DNA of 64,000 nucleotides from Rhizomys pruinosus (lineage: Eukaryota > Chordata > Mammalia > Rodentia > Spalacidae), in the NCBI GenBank assembly GCA_009823505.1, contig VZQC01005070.1:6014258-6078257 (forward strand), read 5' to 3'. Every line of letters begins with the position of its first letter. The first letter of the stretch is position 1. Both the position numbers and the translations under genes were made by a program. The notes beneath the pieces were generated by a model. The model ran no database searches. It saw only the letters and a program-made list of their open reading frames with translations, and was not told the DNA's origin. This document shows positions 32,863 through 43,885 of this stretch, in pieces.

Positions 32863-33554
32863 TTTCCTACACCTATATCTTATAGTTTGTTACCAACATT
32901 TTCATCTATCGCCTTCAGGGTTTTGGGTTTCACGTTGAGGACTTTGATCCACTTGGAGTTGATTTTTGTACAGAGTGCAAGGTAGGGGTTTGATTTTGTT
33001 CTTCTACATTTGCTGAAGATGTTGTCTTTCTTCCATTGAGTTTTTTTTTTTTTTCCCCTTCGTCGATTATGAGGTGGCTGAAATTGTATAAGATCAAGTT
33101 TGGATCTTCAATTTTGTTCCATTGGTCAATGGGTCTGTTTTTGTGCCAGTACCAGGCTGTCTTTATGACTATAGCCCTGTAATATAGCTTGAAGTCTGGT
33201 AAAGCAATTCTCCCCCCATTGCATTTTTCTCTCAAGGTTGCTTTAGCTATTCGGGGTCTTTTGTTTTTCCATATGACTTTAAAGATTTTTTATCAAAGTC
33301 TGTGAAGAAACTCATGGAGATTTTACTTGGAATTGCATTGAATCTGTATGTTCATTTGGGTAGAATGGCGATTTTTACTGTATTAATTTTTCCAATCCAT
33401 GAGCATGGGAGGTTTTACCATCTTTTGATGTCATCTTCAATCTCCTTCTTCAGAGGTTTAAAATTTTTGTTGTAGAGATATTTGGTGTCTTTGGTTATGT
33501 TTGTTCCCAGGTTGTTTTTTTTTTTTTTTTTGGCTATTGTGAGTGAGATCTCCT

Positions 33555-33713
33555 TATATTCCTTCTCTGTGTCACATGCATATAGTGCCATCAGAGGCCA
33601 GAAGAGATCCCCTGGAACTGAAGTGACAGACAGTGTTAACCACCATGTGGGTGTGGGTTCTGGGAACTGAACTCAGTCAGAGCTCTAACCACTGAGCAAT
33701 GTTCCCAGCTCCC
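33555..33713 (-). mobile_element. B2-family SINE fragment, antisense
   Basis: CAGAGGCCAGAAGAGATCCCCTGGAACTG, CCACCATGTGGGTGTGG, GAACTGAACTCAGTCAG and CTCTAACCACTGAGCAATGTTCCCAGC read as an antisense B2/B3 with deletions. Confidence 0.82.
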
Positions 33714-35485
33714 AGTGCCTACTGTTTTCCATGCATTGGCCAAGAGTAAATAAGGTTATTAATGGAAAATGGCTGATATTTGACTTCTCAGTCACTAACT
33801 GAGATTTATTTTGATTTGGAAAAATGGTTTTAAATATGCTATTTATATCTTAAGCATTATGATAGACTGTTTTCATTCTGTTTAGTCAAGTACCTAGAAA
33901 GTAATATATGCCTGACAAACTGGAGTTTCTATTGATGCCTTTAGTCTCATAAACATAGGATATTCTTCTTTGAAGATCTCAGTTCTATGATACATATCTG
34001 CTTTCTCTTCAGGCACTTGGATTTATAAATATGAAGATCAATCTCTTCTTCAGAATAACAACTATATCTGCAACTTCTCTGACAGGTTATTTACCATCTA
34101 CAGAAGTATGTTCATTGACCAAAAACATTACAATTTCCCTCAGTATTTCTTGTAGAATTACCATTTACTTGCTTTTAAATATTAATAATATTTCTACTAA
34201 GGTAAAGCTGTTGGATTCCAATATAAAGATCATTTCACATCTTTTCCTAAATGGTATTAGTTGCATAGACAAGTACTATAGAGGAGCAATGAATATTAAC
34301 TCACTAGTTATTTTTTATAAAGAGTCCATTATATAAGTAATCTGCTTTTACTGCTGATATATTATATTTTTAGTAAGTTTCCACATGTGTAGAACTTGAG
34401 ATTCTCTCTAAATATAACCTTGGCAGCAAAGGATTAACAAAGACTGAATGATTACTCAGTAGAGTTGAACAGAATACTTGATAGATCATTCTTGATATAA
34501 GCTAAATAAATCTCAAAAATAATTGAGGATAAATATTAATACATCAGGGGAAAGATAAAATAATTTATTTCAAAATTATCTCCCTAACTGTGATCTGTGC
34601 AATGAATGCAATTCAAAGTGAATTGGGTATAAGACTTCAAAGTAACACATAGGTATGTTGGAAATGAAACAGTGTGAAGTGCAAAAGCTCACCTCTTCCT
34701 AGGGGCATAGGTGACAGATCTTATCCATCCCATGCCAAACTGTGAAAAGAATCATGTTCAAAACTGAGGGAAGCAGAAATCATTTATAGTATGCTAACTT
34801 AATTTGTACAATCTCTCCTAAGAACCTAGGAAGTCATTCTACTGGAGAACAGTTTAAATTATATGTGGTATATTTTCTGTACAATGAACTTGAGTTATTA
34901 AAAGTGCTAACTAATCTTATCGACCACCTATGGTTAGAGAAATTATGAAATTCATTATTATATTTTCCCACAGAAAATTTTCACGCAATTCAGCCAAATG
35001 AATCTATTTCAATTCTCAAACATATATTGAGTGTCTATTTTTACCCAACTGAAACAGTCTGGTGAATGCACAACTCAGTAAGATTTGGTCTTTTCCTTTT
35101 TCTAACACCAGGAAGTTTTCCTCCTGTAAGGACTTTCAATGCAACACAAAATATCTATACTCTTGGGCATAATGAACAAAGTTCTGTTTTCTAAGAATGT
35201 ATGGACTCCTCAAGGAAAAAACCTTAGTCTTATGTATCGATGTACTCTCTCGTCTAAGCATAAGGTCTAACTTGTGTGGTGAATGGATAATTAGAAAACC
35301 AGAGACAATAGAGATGGATCAATGTTCAGTATAAAATGAAAAACATTATGAAATGTTTTAGTTGTAGTTAAGGAAGAATTCATACAGAAAGTATTTGAGA
35401 TGAATATTTGAAGAATGAAGATATTGACAAGCAGTTACTAAAAGGAAAGACAATTTAAGAATAGAATTCGCCATGAGTGAATTTT
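33714..35485. other. Unannotated AT-rich interval
   Basis: About 1.8 kb with no recognised repeat. The 101-codon plus frame at 34031-34336 is rich in I, S, N and L, as expected of random AT-rich DNA, with no motif. Confidence 0.5.
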
Positions 35486-35488
35486 GTA

Positions 35489-35711
35489 AATTTTTATTTA
35501 TTTTAATGTTATGTATGTGAGTGGTATGCCTGTATGTGTGTAAGTGCATCCAGTGTCATGCTGTGCTTACAGAGGACAGAAGAAAGCATCAGACACCCTG
35601 AAACTAAAGTTATGGACGGTTGTTAGCCACCATGTGGGTGCTCGGATTCAAACCAGGGTCTTCTTCAAGAACATTCAGTACTCTTAACCACTGAGCCATC
35701 TCTCCAGCCCC
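35489..35711 (-). mobile_element. B2 SINE, antisense, with target-site duplication
   Basis: CAGAGGACAGAAGAAAGCATCAGAC, CACCATGTGGGTGCTCGGATTC, CTCTTAACCACTGAGCCATCTC, CAGCCCC. Flanking GAGTGAATT repeats occur near 35475 and 35714. Confidence 0.94.
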
Positions 35712-35805
35712 AAGAGTGAATTCTTCAACAGGAGAAAGGGCAAGGATAAACTCAGGCTAGAGCAGGAAACACCACTGACTGCCAAAATTTACCATCAGCT
35801 AGAAA

Positions 35806-36032
35806 GGAGAATGGGGATACAGCTCAACTGCATTCATGCTTACCTGCCATACCCTGTCCTGAGTTTTATCCCCAGTACCACATAAACCAAAAATAATGGT
35901 GCACTCCTGTAATTCCAGCACAAGAGAAATAGAAAATAGAAGATCAGAAATTCAAGGTCATCTTTCCCATTATAGAGACTTTGAGGGCAGTCTGGGCTAG
36001 AAACTTTGACTCCAAATAAAAATAAGTAAAAG
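35806..36032 (+). mobile_element. B4 SINE (ID plus B1), sense
   Basis: An ID-like 5' half (GGGATACAGCTCAACTGCATTCATGCTTACC, CCTGAGTTTTATCCCCAGTACC) is followed by a B1-like 3' half (AATGGTGCACTCCTGTAATTCCAGC, GAAATTCAAGGTCATC, GGCAGTCTGGGCTAG). This order defines B4. Confidence 0.85.
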
Positions 36033-36229
36033 AAAATTAACTGGCAAAATACTTTTTGGAAATACCATGTAAAGTTTCACCTAACAGAGTGCCAGGTAGT
36101 AATTATTTGTTGTAATTTGGTGGTTAATTTACTTTCCTGTCAAAATATTGTTAATTCCTTGAGAATTTCACACAAGGTATTTGGATGATAATTACCACCT
36201 GCCAAGTTTTTCCAAGATTCAACCCTACT

Positions 36230-36548
36230 TCCCTAACTGCCCTGTCTTCCTGGTCTCTGTATTTTTAAAGCCTAGTGAATCCAATTTATGCTGCCCACAT
36301 ACACTAGAGCATAGTCAGCTCAACAGGGGTCATACTCTTAAAGAAAACTGACTCCCCGCTCTCGGGAGTTATCAATTGCCAATAGCTTCTCAGTTAAAGA
36401 TGGGGCTTTGTTCCCCTTACCCACATGCTTGACCTTTTGCATTTCTTGGGAAAATGCTTTGAGCTCACATGTGCAACTTCCCTGATGTGTACAGAAAACA
36501 CTGTTCCATTGTAGTCATCCACAACCTCAGAATCTTTTTTTTTGCCAC
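36230..36548 (-). mobile_element. Lx-type L1 3' UTR, antisense, left part of a nest
   Basis: CTGACTCCCCGCTCTCGGGAG, TCAATTGCCAATAGCTTCTCAG and GGGGCTTTGTTCCCC recall the antisense Lx 3' UTR. It is interrupted after CCTCAGAATC and resumes at about 38885 (CTTATAATCTTTCTGCCCCC), 2.3 kb later. Confidence 0.68.
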
Positions 36549-36601
36549 CATCTGTAGTTTCTTTTTTATTGAAGTTTTGTGTATTTCATACAACATTTCT
36601 T
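36549..36601 (-). mobile_element. Short L1 3' end, antisense, middle layer of nest (left half)
   Basis: Poly(T) then GAAGTTTTGTGTATTTCATACAACATTTCT is the L1 3' end in antisense. The matching continuation TTAATCAAATTTAGACCCAG is at 38865-38884, beyond the inner insertion. The pair equals the intact sequence at 10770-10810 (ATTTCATACAACATTTCCTAATCAAATTTAGACTC). Confidence 0.8.
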
Positions 36602-37844
36602 TTTCTTAATTGATGCTTTGTGTATTTCATACATCATTTTCCAATTCAGTTCAGGCATATTTCCCTTTCTCTTCCCCCCCATCCCACCCCACCCCATCCC
36701 AGATCATGCATTCTGCCATAACTGTCCTGCATCTTTCTCTCAGTTTTTTTTTCATTTTTTTAGCCCAATAAGTGATAATTTATGAGTACAAGCAATCCTC
36801 ATGAAAACCAATTTGCAGGCTTTTGTGCCCAAACCCCTACAGCCTCACCATCCAGCAGTGTGGGGGGGCTTGTATGTTAATCAAGTTGATCAAATGAGTG
36901 TCCAGACTATATTGTTGTATTTCACCATTCACCCCAATTTGCAGCCTTAAATTCTACCACACCCCCTCTACCCCAGATTGTTCCCTAGGCTTAGAAAAGG
37001 GGCACAGTGGATGAGAAGCAAAACATTCTATTTTCTCTTGAGCTGTTGTCTTGGACTCTGGTCAATTCTGGCTGTTCCTTTCATGGGTTGACCGTTTGTC
37101 CAGGAATAACTTTCGATCCTACTAATGAAGCACAAGCAATATATATTAGGTATTTAAACAGCACTAATAGTTGATAGTTACTTCGTATAGACACATATGT
37201 TTGGATTTTATGTTAATCCATGAATTAACTTTTTTCCCTGTTAAAATATGACCGGGTCTTACTGTTGGCTTACCACTCTCCTAACCTGTAGAGGAGTAAG
37301 CTTGTGGCATCAGCCATGGGTTATTCCTCCAAGAGGAGAGCCCATAGCCAATTAGATTTGGGATATACAGGCATATGGCTGCCACTGCTGCACAGTAATT
37401 TCCAGCAGGTGAGGTGTAGCTGGTGCTGACGGAGGAGTCTTGCTTGACTCAAGAGACCATATTTGCTTTATTGGTTTAGTGTTTGGTTAACGCTCTCTGG
37501 TATTCCAGAGGCCATCTGTACACTTGCATGTGTGGTCTCAATACATCTTTCCCATGTTAATGTCAGGTCTTCGGCAGCAGGGCCTTATCAACTCTCTTTT
37601 TGCAGGTATCCCAGTTTAGAGGCAAAGAGCCTTTACCTTTTGTGGGGGCTAGGATCCCTGGCCAACGTCTCCTTGGTAGAATAATCCATTGCTGATGTCA
37701 GAGCTCCTGTATTAATATATTTTGCTTAAGTGCATAGTTAAGGACTTTAGTATTATATTTGATTCTGATAGAGAATAATCCTTTTCACAGTTCCTTGTCC
37801 TTGTCAATTAAAGAAGGCAGTTTTACTGGTTTTTATAAGAGATT
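36602..37844 (-). mobile_element. Composite retroelement, copy 2, uninverted 3' part, antisense
   Basis: Read on the minus strand: Lx-like body, then an A-rich junction near 36750-36770 and a young L1 3' end with poly(A) at 36602-36610. It matches copies 1 and 3, for example (minus strand) ACTCCTCCGTCAGCACCAGC versus 60904-60925 and CAAGCTTACTCCTCTACAGG versus 25650. Target-site duplication TCATACAACATTTCTT (36586-36601) versus TCATACAACGTTTCTT (38852-38867) bounds the whole insertion, including the inverted part. Confidence 0.8.
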
Positions 37845-38852
37845 ACCTCTATAATAGTTGTCTCCAATATAAAGAACAACAACAGAAATACTGCACAGAA
37901 AACGGACTGAATGGTGAATTGGGAAGGGGGGGAAGGGGGAGGAGAGGGACACGGGTGGTATATTCGATTAATGCATATTTATTGACGTTGTTCACCAGTA
38001 TCAGTTTTGCCCAGACACTGTCTACAGGATACATGGAGTTTTAGGACTTAGTAAAAGTAAATATGTGTATATTATACAACATTAGTTTACAGGCTCTGAT
38101 AAAAACGGTAATGCATCTGAGTTAAATGGAGATATAAATCGCTGTTGTCCACATTTGTTTTACATAAAATCTGTAGAACAATAACTTTGGGATTGGCACA
38201 TACAAATGTTCTCTATAATTTCTCTGTTGTACAGTATCACCTTGTAGCATTCTCTTTCACCTATAAGATGATTTAGCATAAAAATCCAGTTTGCTTCCCA
38301 AGTTAATCATATATAGTCACCCAAAACAGCATGGGTGAATTTGATGAAATCTGTGTCTTGATCCCCATAGGTATGTATAATACAACGGTCTTCTCGAGAC
38401 TCATGGGTTAAAAAAAAAAGGGGGTGGGGGATGGGGGGATACAGATAGACATGAAACCTTTTCATCAAAAACCTTGCCATTCAAATCTTAAAACTAACTA
38501 TGGGAAAAGATTTGTATATTCCAACAGGTCAAAATGTCACCAATTTAATGGCTGAGAAAGAAAAGATACAGCTTTGCATTGAGTAGGATGCACCAGAAAG
38601 TGTCAACTGAAAGGTTGACCCGTCTGAACATTGAAAGGAAGAAAAGCCTCAGATTGCTACAAACATCAAACCCCTCTGTGGATCCTACTTGCAACAACTA
38701 TTTATAATGAGTCCTAATGAAACTCACCTTCTAGGTGCCACAAAGGTTTTAATACGAGAGACTTTCTTGCCTCCCCACCATAGAACAAGGAGAAATATGA
38801 TGATGATGAGGTCGTTCTCCAATTGTAAATTGGAGACAACTATTATAGAGGT
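37845..38852 (+). mobile_element. Composite retroelement, copy 2, inverted 5' segment bounded by 24-bp inverted repeats
   Basis: The 24 bases at 37845-37868 are the exact reverse complement of 38829-38852. The intervening 960 bp has no recognisable coding capacity. The right arm abuts the insertion's target duplication. This is what twin priming would give: the 5' part of the RNA copied in inverted orientation, sharing a 24-nt overlap with the first cDNA. G-runs occur at 37919-37947 and 38420-38439. Alternative: a non-autonomous DNA transposon, but no flanking duplication fits that. Confidence 0.75.
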
Positions 38853-38864
38853 CATACAACGTTT

Positions 38865-38884
38865 CTTAATCAAATTTAGACCCA
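38865..38884 (-). mobile_element. Short L1 3' end, right half
   Basis: Continuation of the L1 3' end interrupted at 36601 (see that entry). It ends near CCCAGTTCTT where Lx sequence resumes. Confidence 0.75.
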
Positions 38885-39420
38885 GTTCTTATAATCTTTC
38901 TGCCCCCTTTCCCACAATGATCCCTCAGCCATAAGGGGAATGTTGTGACATAGATGCCCCATTTGCAGCTGTGCACTCTGCAGATTCTTATTCTGTGCAT
39001 GTTCAACACTTCTGGGTCTCTGTGTTAATCATCATCTACTGCAAGAAGCATCTCTGATCAGGGCTGAGAGATGTACTCATTTATGGGTAGAGTGATTAGA
39101 AGTCAGCTTATTATTATGTCCATTTAACAATGGGAGTTGGTTTCCATCTAGGTTCTAAAACCATGGGTTCTTACCCTTGATGACAGTGCCATGTATGGGT
39201 ACCATTTTAAGGACTGGTACTTAAATCCAATTGGAATGTGTTCGGTTACTTCTAAAACAATTGTGCCACAATTACACCAGTGGTCATATCTTTCCAGGAC
39301 AGTCATTACTATAGCTCACAGCTTCATAGAATAGTAAGATTGGTGATTATTTTCTCCTCTGGCAGTATACATAGCATCTTCCAATACCAGCAGCCCCTTA
39401 TGTTATTTCTGATGAGAATT
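38885..39420 (-). mobile_element. Lx-type L1 3' UTR, antisense, right part of nest
   Basis: CTTTCTGCCCCCTTTCCCACAATG, ATCATCTACTGCAAGAAGCATCTCTGATCAGGG, GAGAGATGTACTCATTTATGGG and TTATTATGTCCATTTAAC are antisense Lx 3'-UTR motifs. The same motifs appear in 22620-22830 in the same orientation. Confidence 0.72.
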
Positions 39421-39521
39421 CTCTGATACAGTTAAGAATATTATCTGTTCCATAACATTACCTAAAACCGTTTGAGGTATAATGCCAAATATAGTATTTA
39501 AATAATAAGAAAATCTATCTC

Positions 39522-39756
39522 GGGGCTGGAGAGATGGCCTAGCAGTTAAGAGCGCCAACCGCTCTTGCAGAGGACTGGGGTTCGATCCCCAGCACCCACA
39601 TGGCGGCCGAGAACCGTCCGAAACTCCAATTCCAGGAGAACTCCAGTTCCAGGGGAATCCAACGCCCTCTTCTGACCTCCGCGGCGTTGCACGACATGGG
39701 TGCACAGACTTGCATGCAGACAGTACATTCATACACATACAGAAAAAAAAAAGAAA
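39522..39756 (+). mobile_element. B2 SINE with duplicated core, young, sense
   Basis: GGGGCTGGAGAGATGGCC, GAGCGCCAACCGCTC, GGTTCGATCCCCAG, ACATGGCGGCCGAG, core units 39622-39638 and 39639-39655, CTCCGCGGCGTTGCACGAC. Flanks AGAAAATCTATCTC (39508-39521) and AGAAAATGTATCTC (39757-39770) differ at one base. Several CpGs remain, which supports recent insertion. Confidence 0.98.
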
Positions 39757-39815
39757 AGAAAATGTATCTCACAGAAATATAAATATTTAAATTCCAAAAC
39801 TTCAGGAAGCTGTTT

Positions 39816-40039
39816 GTGTTGGTCATTATTGACTCTCAATCTGACGAGGTCTAGAATCATCGAGGAGCAAACTCCTTGGTATGTCCATAAGAGAGTTTCT
39901 AGACTAGGTTAAAAGAGGTGGAAAGACCGATGCTGGATGTAGGTGGTACCATTCCATGGGTTGGGGTCCTGGATGAAATAAAAAGGAGAAAGAATCCTGA
40001 GCATAAGCAATCATCTCTCTGCTTCTTGACTGTAGATGC
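39816..40039 (+). mobile_element. LTR fragment (ERVL/MLT2-like), sense
   Basis: GTGTTGGTCATTATTGACTC, GGTGGTACCATTCCATGGGTTGGGGTCCTGGATGAAATAAAAAGG and CTCTGCTTCTTGACTGTAGATGC recall the 5' half of an old LTR family seen across rodents. It is cut at 40040 where the ERVL-like element begins. Family name uncertain. Confidence 0.45.
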
Positions 40040-41838
40040 TATTCTAGTTTGCTTTTCAGTTGATGTGGCAAAACACTTTGACCAATACCAACTGGATGGA
40101 AGGGTTTATTTTTTATTTTATTTTATTTTTATTTTTTTGGTCTTTTCAAAACAGGGTCTCCCTGTAGCCCCAGCTGTCCTGGAACTCACTCTGTAGACCA
40201 GGCTGGCCTTGAACTCACAAAGATCTGCCTGCCTCTGCCTCCCAAGTACTAGGATTAAAGGCATGTGCCACTATGCTCGGTGGAAGGGTTTATTTTTTCT
40301 GTATCTCCTGGGCCCCAGTTCATCACTGAGGGAGCTCAAGATAGGAACTCAGAGCAGGAACTTGGAGGCAGAGGCTGAAGCACATGGAGCGATACTGCTT
40401 ACTGGCTTGATCCCCAGTATGTGCTCAGCCTGCTTTCTTATACAATGCATAACCACCTGCCCAAGGGGTGACCCCCATGGTGGGCTGGGTTCTCCCCTTA
40501 TCACTCAACAATCAGGACAATACCCTGTAGATATGACCACAGGCCAATCCAATGGAGGCAATTGCCCAATTGAGGCTCTCTCTATCCAGGTGTGTCAGGT
40601 TGACAACTAAAGATATCCAACACAACTGACCCATTGTCAACCTGACACACAAACACATCACTACTAAGCCACTAGCTTTCCGTTTCTTATCCCTAAGGTA
40701 TGATGTTAATATTAATATCAATGTACAACAGTACAACTTTAAAAGTACTGCAGTCCTTAAAAATTTCAAACACTAAAAGCTAAAAGTCTCTTTTTTTAAA
40801 AGTCTTTCAACTCTGAGCTCCTGCAAGATAAAAACAAGTTAAGTACTGCTTTATTTCAAAGTGAAGAATCAAGCACACTTAAGTAAAACCTAAGTCCAGC
40901 AAAGTAACTCACGGTTGGACATTTGGTATTCATTCACAATCTTCTGAGCTCTAAAGCTTTTCAGTGACTCTTCTTCTCTGGCTCTGCTCTCAATAGCACA
41001 TATGGCTTGTCTGGTAGGCCCAGGCTGGCTTCTTTCCATACCTACTGCTACTGTAAATGGTCATCCCATGGTCTTGGTATCTCCATTATGCTGGGTCTTC
41101 ACTGAAAATGAGGCTTCATCATCACTAATTGGCTCTTCTGTCCTCTCAGGGTACAGAGCCTCAGAGGCTGTTCGTGACTCCTTGAATCCTGCGGTTTCTT
41201 CACTGCAACTGAGCCTGCACTTTTACCACTGGCCTTTCCTGGCCTCTCGGAGTGCCAAACCTTCCTCCCCTGCTCTCTGTAACCCCTTCATGACTTCAAC
41301 AACAGAACTAAGCAGGAGACTCTATACATTACCAAGTACTGCTTGCTTCCAGCTTGAGATGGAGGCTCAGGCCCCCTCTGAACCATAGCTTTTGTGTGCT
41401 GACCCTGAGGAAATACTTCCCAGAAGATTTTGGCACTATGATGCTGGTCTCTTATCACTCACTGCTGATTTTTCAGCCCCAGATAACCTTGTCCAAGTAA
41501 AGCAATGGTTTCACTTCAATGTTTTTGGTCTCTTCTTAACCACAGCTGATTCTTCAGCCCCAGTCAACCAAAAACCACAGATTCTCAATTAAAAAAGTAT
41601 CACACAAACACTGTGATGATCCTTCCTTCCATCTGAAGCTTCATAAGCCAAGCCTCCATTGTCTGTACCATTTTGAGCAGAACTGTTCCAAACTCTACAG
41701 CAACAGCTCACTACTCTTGAAGCACTCATCAATGGCTTTTCCAGCCCAAAGTTACAAATGCTCCACAGTCCTCCCCAAAACAACCCGGTCAGGTCTTTCA
41801 CAGCAATGCCCCACTCTTGGTACCAATTTCTGTTCTAG
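40040..41838 (-). mobile_element. ERVL-like element with one LTR and an internal region, antisense
   Basis: The LTR at 40040-40624 (enlarged by a B1 insertion) and the internal region 40625-41830 match the complete copy at 51889-53877. On the minus strand the internal region starts with a primer-binding site like that for tRNA-Leu (TGGTACCAAGAGTGGGG, complement of 41809-41825). Only about 8 bp of the other LTR (TGTTCTAG, 41831-41838) remains before unrelated sequence. The internal region has no retroviral gene. The plus-strand frame at 41002-41388 is accidental. Confidence 0.78.
40115..40280 (-). mobile_element. B1 SINE, antisense, in LTR, perfect 18-bp duplication
   Basis: CAAAACAGGGTCTCCCTGTAG, GCTGTCCTGGAACTCACTC, GATCTGCCTGCCTCTGCC, AGTACTAGGATTAAAGGC. 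It is flanked by identical TGGAAGGGTTTATTTTTT at 40097-40114 and 40281-40298, so it inserted after the LTR element. Confidence 0.98.
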
Positions 41839-42505
41839 AGCTTTTCTACTTATACAAATCAAATAAAAATTTAGAAGGTTCTGCATGTATCTTTGAATGT
41901 ATCCTTGAAGCAGGATGATAGATTAGCCAGTACCAAAGGTCCACTTGTATCCTGCCAATACAGGCATTGTTTTGCATCAGGTCTGCTGCCCATAGTGGTA
42001 AGTACATTCAACTTGCCTTTGGCAATTCAATACTTCCTAACCCCTATTCCAAGGTCCTGTTAAACCTATTACATTTACATTTATGTTTACATTTACATTT
42101 ACATTTATGCAACTGAGCAGTGGCATCTCCAACTCCAAGATCTGGCACAAGGAAAAGAGCAAAAGCAAAGCTCTTCAAATGTGCTGGTGCCTCCCTCAGT
42201 GCTTTTCATGTTAGAAACTCAGTGAAAGACATGTCCTCCAGGCCCTCACATTCCCATTGTGGAGGATTCAGTTTTACACAGGAAATCCACTTGAGCATGC
42301 CAATTTGCCTGAGCCTTACAATCCCTTCACTTCATCAGCACTAAGCCAAGGAATATCAGGCATCTCCAGCTCTCTGGCCATCTTTTAATAAATACTTCAG
42401 CCTACCAAGTGAAAAATTTAACGCCTCTTTTTTCAACTGCAGGATCTTCCATATTAAACCTAGAAACTTCACTTTTCTCCACAGTATTCTATCCAGAAAA
42501 TACAC
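41839..42505. other. Unannotated interval with (ACATTT)n
   Basis: No recognised gene. A hexanucleotide TTTACA/ACATTT repeat lies at about 42068-42112. The 74-codon frame at 42120-42344 has no recognisable motif. Confidence 0.5.
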
Positions 42506-42599
42506 ATCTTGTTATCTATTACATGGTTGGAGAATATTTTTGTTTTTAAGTTTGTACAAACTAAGTTAGATAGGGTCTTGGGAGAGGGTGGAGTGAGTA

Positions 42600-42660
42600 T
42601 ACAACACTGGGGATCAAACACTCAGCCTAGATATTCTAGGCAAGTACTCCAGAACTGCAT
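42600..42660 (-). mobile_element. ID/B4-like fragment, antisense
   Basis: CACTGGGGATCAAACACTCAGCC and TCTAGGCAAGTACTCCAGAACTGC match the antisense ID/B4 5' half (GGGATTGAACCCAGGGCC..AGGCAAGCACTCTACC). Diverged. Confidence 0.55.
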
Positions 42661-43884
42661 TTTATTATCAACTCCAAAAAGGGAATTTTGTTATAATGAA
42701 AATTCCTAAATCACACATATAGCATTGGAATGTTCTGGTTACTTAGGTAACTAACTCTTGGTCTGTACTTATTTTTCAGGTATAGTATTAATGGTTTCTT
42801 CCTTTACTCTTAAAAAAAGATGTGGCTTCTATAAATTACATGACAGTCATAGGTTAAGAACTTGATAATATCCATAACAAATATAGTATTGCCTGAAACG
42901 AAAGATCAAGAACAGCCACCCCTCAGGATAGTAGTTGTTAAGTGAATCTTTAAAATTAAATTAATTAAAGAGTCTCCAAGAATTCCAAGAATGGTGGAGT
43001 GATCTTAAATAATTCATTATTTCTGTGCATAACAGGGAGTGAGTCATTTGAGAATAACTTAAGAACCTTATTACATATGATACTAAAAAGGAACTTTTTA
43101 AGAAGAGGATAATATGAAACAAGTAAAAATTATAGGAGGATTACAGAACAGTGTTCTATTCTGAAACAGTGCTGTGAGGCCCTCTGAGGAGGGATCCCCT
43201 GTTTGATGACACCTCTTCATGATGTCTATACTCCCTACAGGCACATCCAACATCCATCTCATGACACTTACTGAAGCCATCAGCAATATCGACATGTCAC
43301 TCTTCGCCCTCCTTACAAAACTCTCTTTGAAACATCTCTTAATTGGACTTGATCTGGTCGTGTCCCTCTTACACAGCCCATTTTTCATTAATGCTGCCGT
43401 AAATTATTAATGGTGCTATTTATTTGATAGCCTTAAGAGTTTTAAATAAAAGAATTTTCCCCCTAAGTAACTCGAATTTAACTCTATCCCATCCCTCCTC
43501 TAAGCACTAATTTAATCAATGATTGCCGCATACATTATACATTTCATTCACCACCAACGAACTGTGAATCGAAATACTTGTTTTTAATTTCTTCTTGACT
43601 GTGTTGCATTCTGAGTCTAATATTTAAGTGTTGATGATTCTTACTGTTATATAGAGGCGTCTCAAATATAATTTGTTATCAGTAAAATCATGTTTACTAA
43701 AGAACCTTTTTCAATCAGTTTTTGAAATTTAGAGCATATGTACTAGAAGGCATGAAAAATTGACAAATGATAGAAGCTTGATAGTCTTATTTTACAAAGT
43801 GTTGGCGTTCATTTACGGCAAAGACACTAAAGACATTTAGTGCCTCAAAGGGATTTTTGAAAGAAACATAGATAAAAGCAGAGC
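42661..43884. other. Unannotated interval
   Basis: About 1.2 kb. Overlapping opposite-strand frames at 43098-43388 (96 codons) and 43219-43410 (63 codons) lack recognisable domains. I see no splice or promoter context to call an exon. Confidence 0.45.
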
Positions 43885-43885
43885 A

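Larger units (their letters stand above)
30885..33545 (-). mobile_element. L1, antisense: 3' UTR and ORF2 C-terminus with nested inserts
   Basis: The antisense 3' UTR (about 30885-31700) is followed by antisense ORF2 coding (31735-33545). The minus frame 32930-33235 carries ORF2 C-terminal residues [20 protein letters not shown], and 32374-32568 carries WELIKLKSFCTMKETI. Inserts are a B2 (30959-31201), a B1 (32532-32687) and a 5'-truncated plus-strand L1 3' end (32704-32862). The region near 33010 lacks ORF2 sequence present at 47750, a deletion. Confidence 0.93.

Noticed and set aside
34031..34336. 101-codon frame in otherwise unannotated DNA
   Set aside because: Composition (I, S, N, L, K) is that of random AT-rich DNA. 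No motif, no splice or start context.
37845..38852. DNA transposon with 24-bp terminal inverted repeats
   Set aside because: There is no target duplication directly outside both arms, the right arm abuts the target duplication of a larger L1-type insertion, and twin priming explains both facts. Kept only as an alternative.
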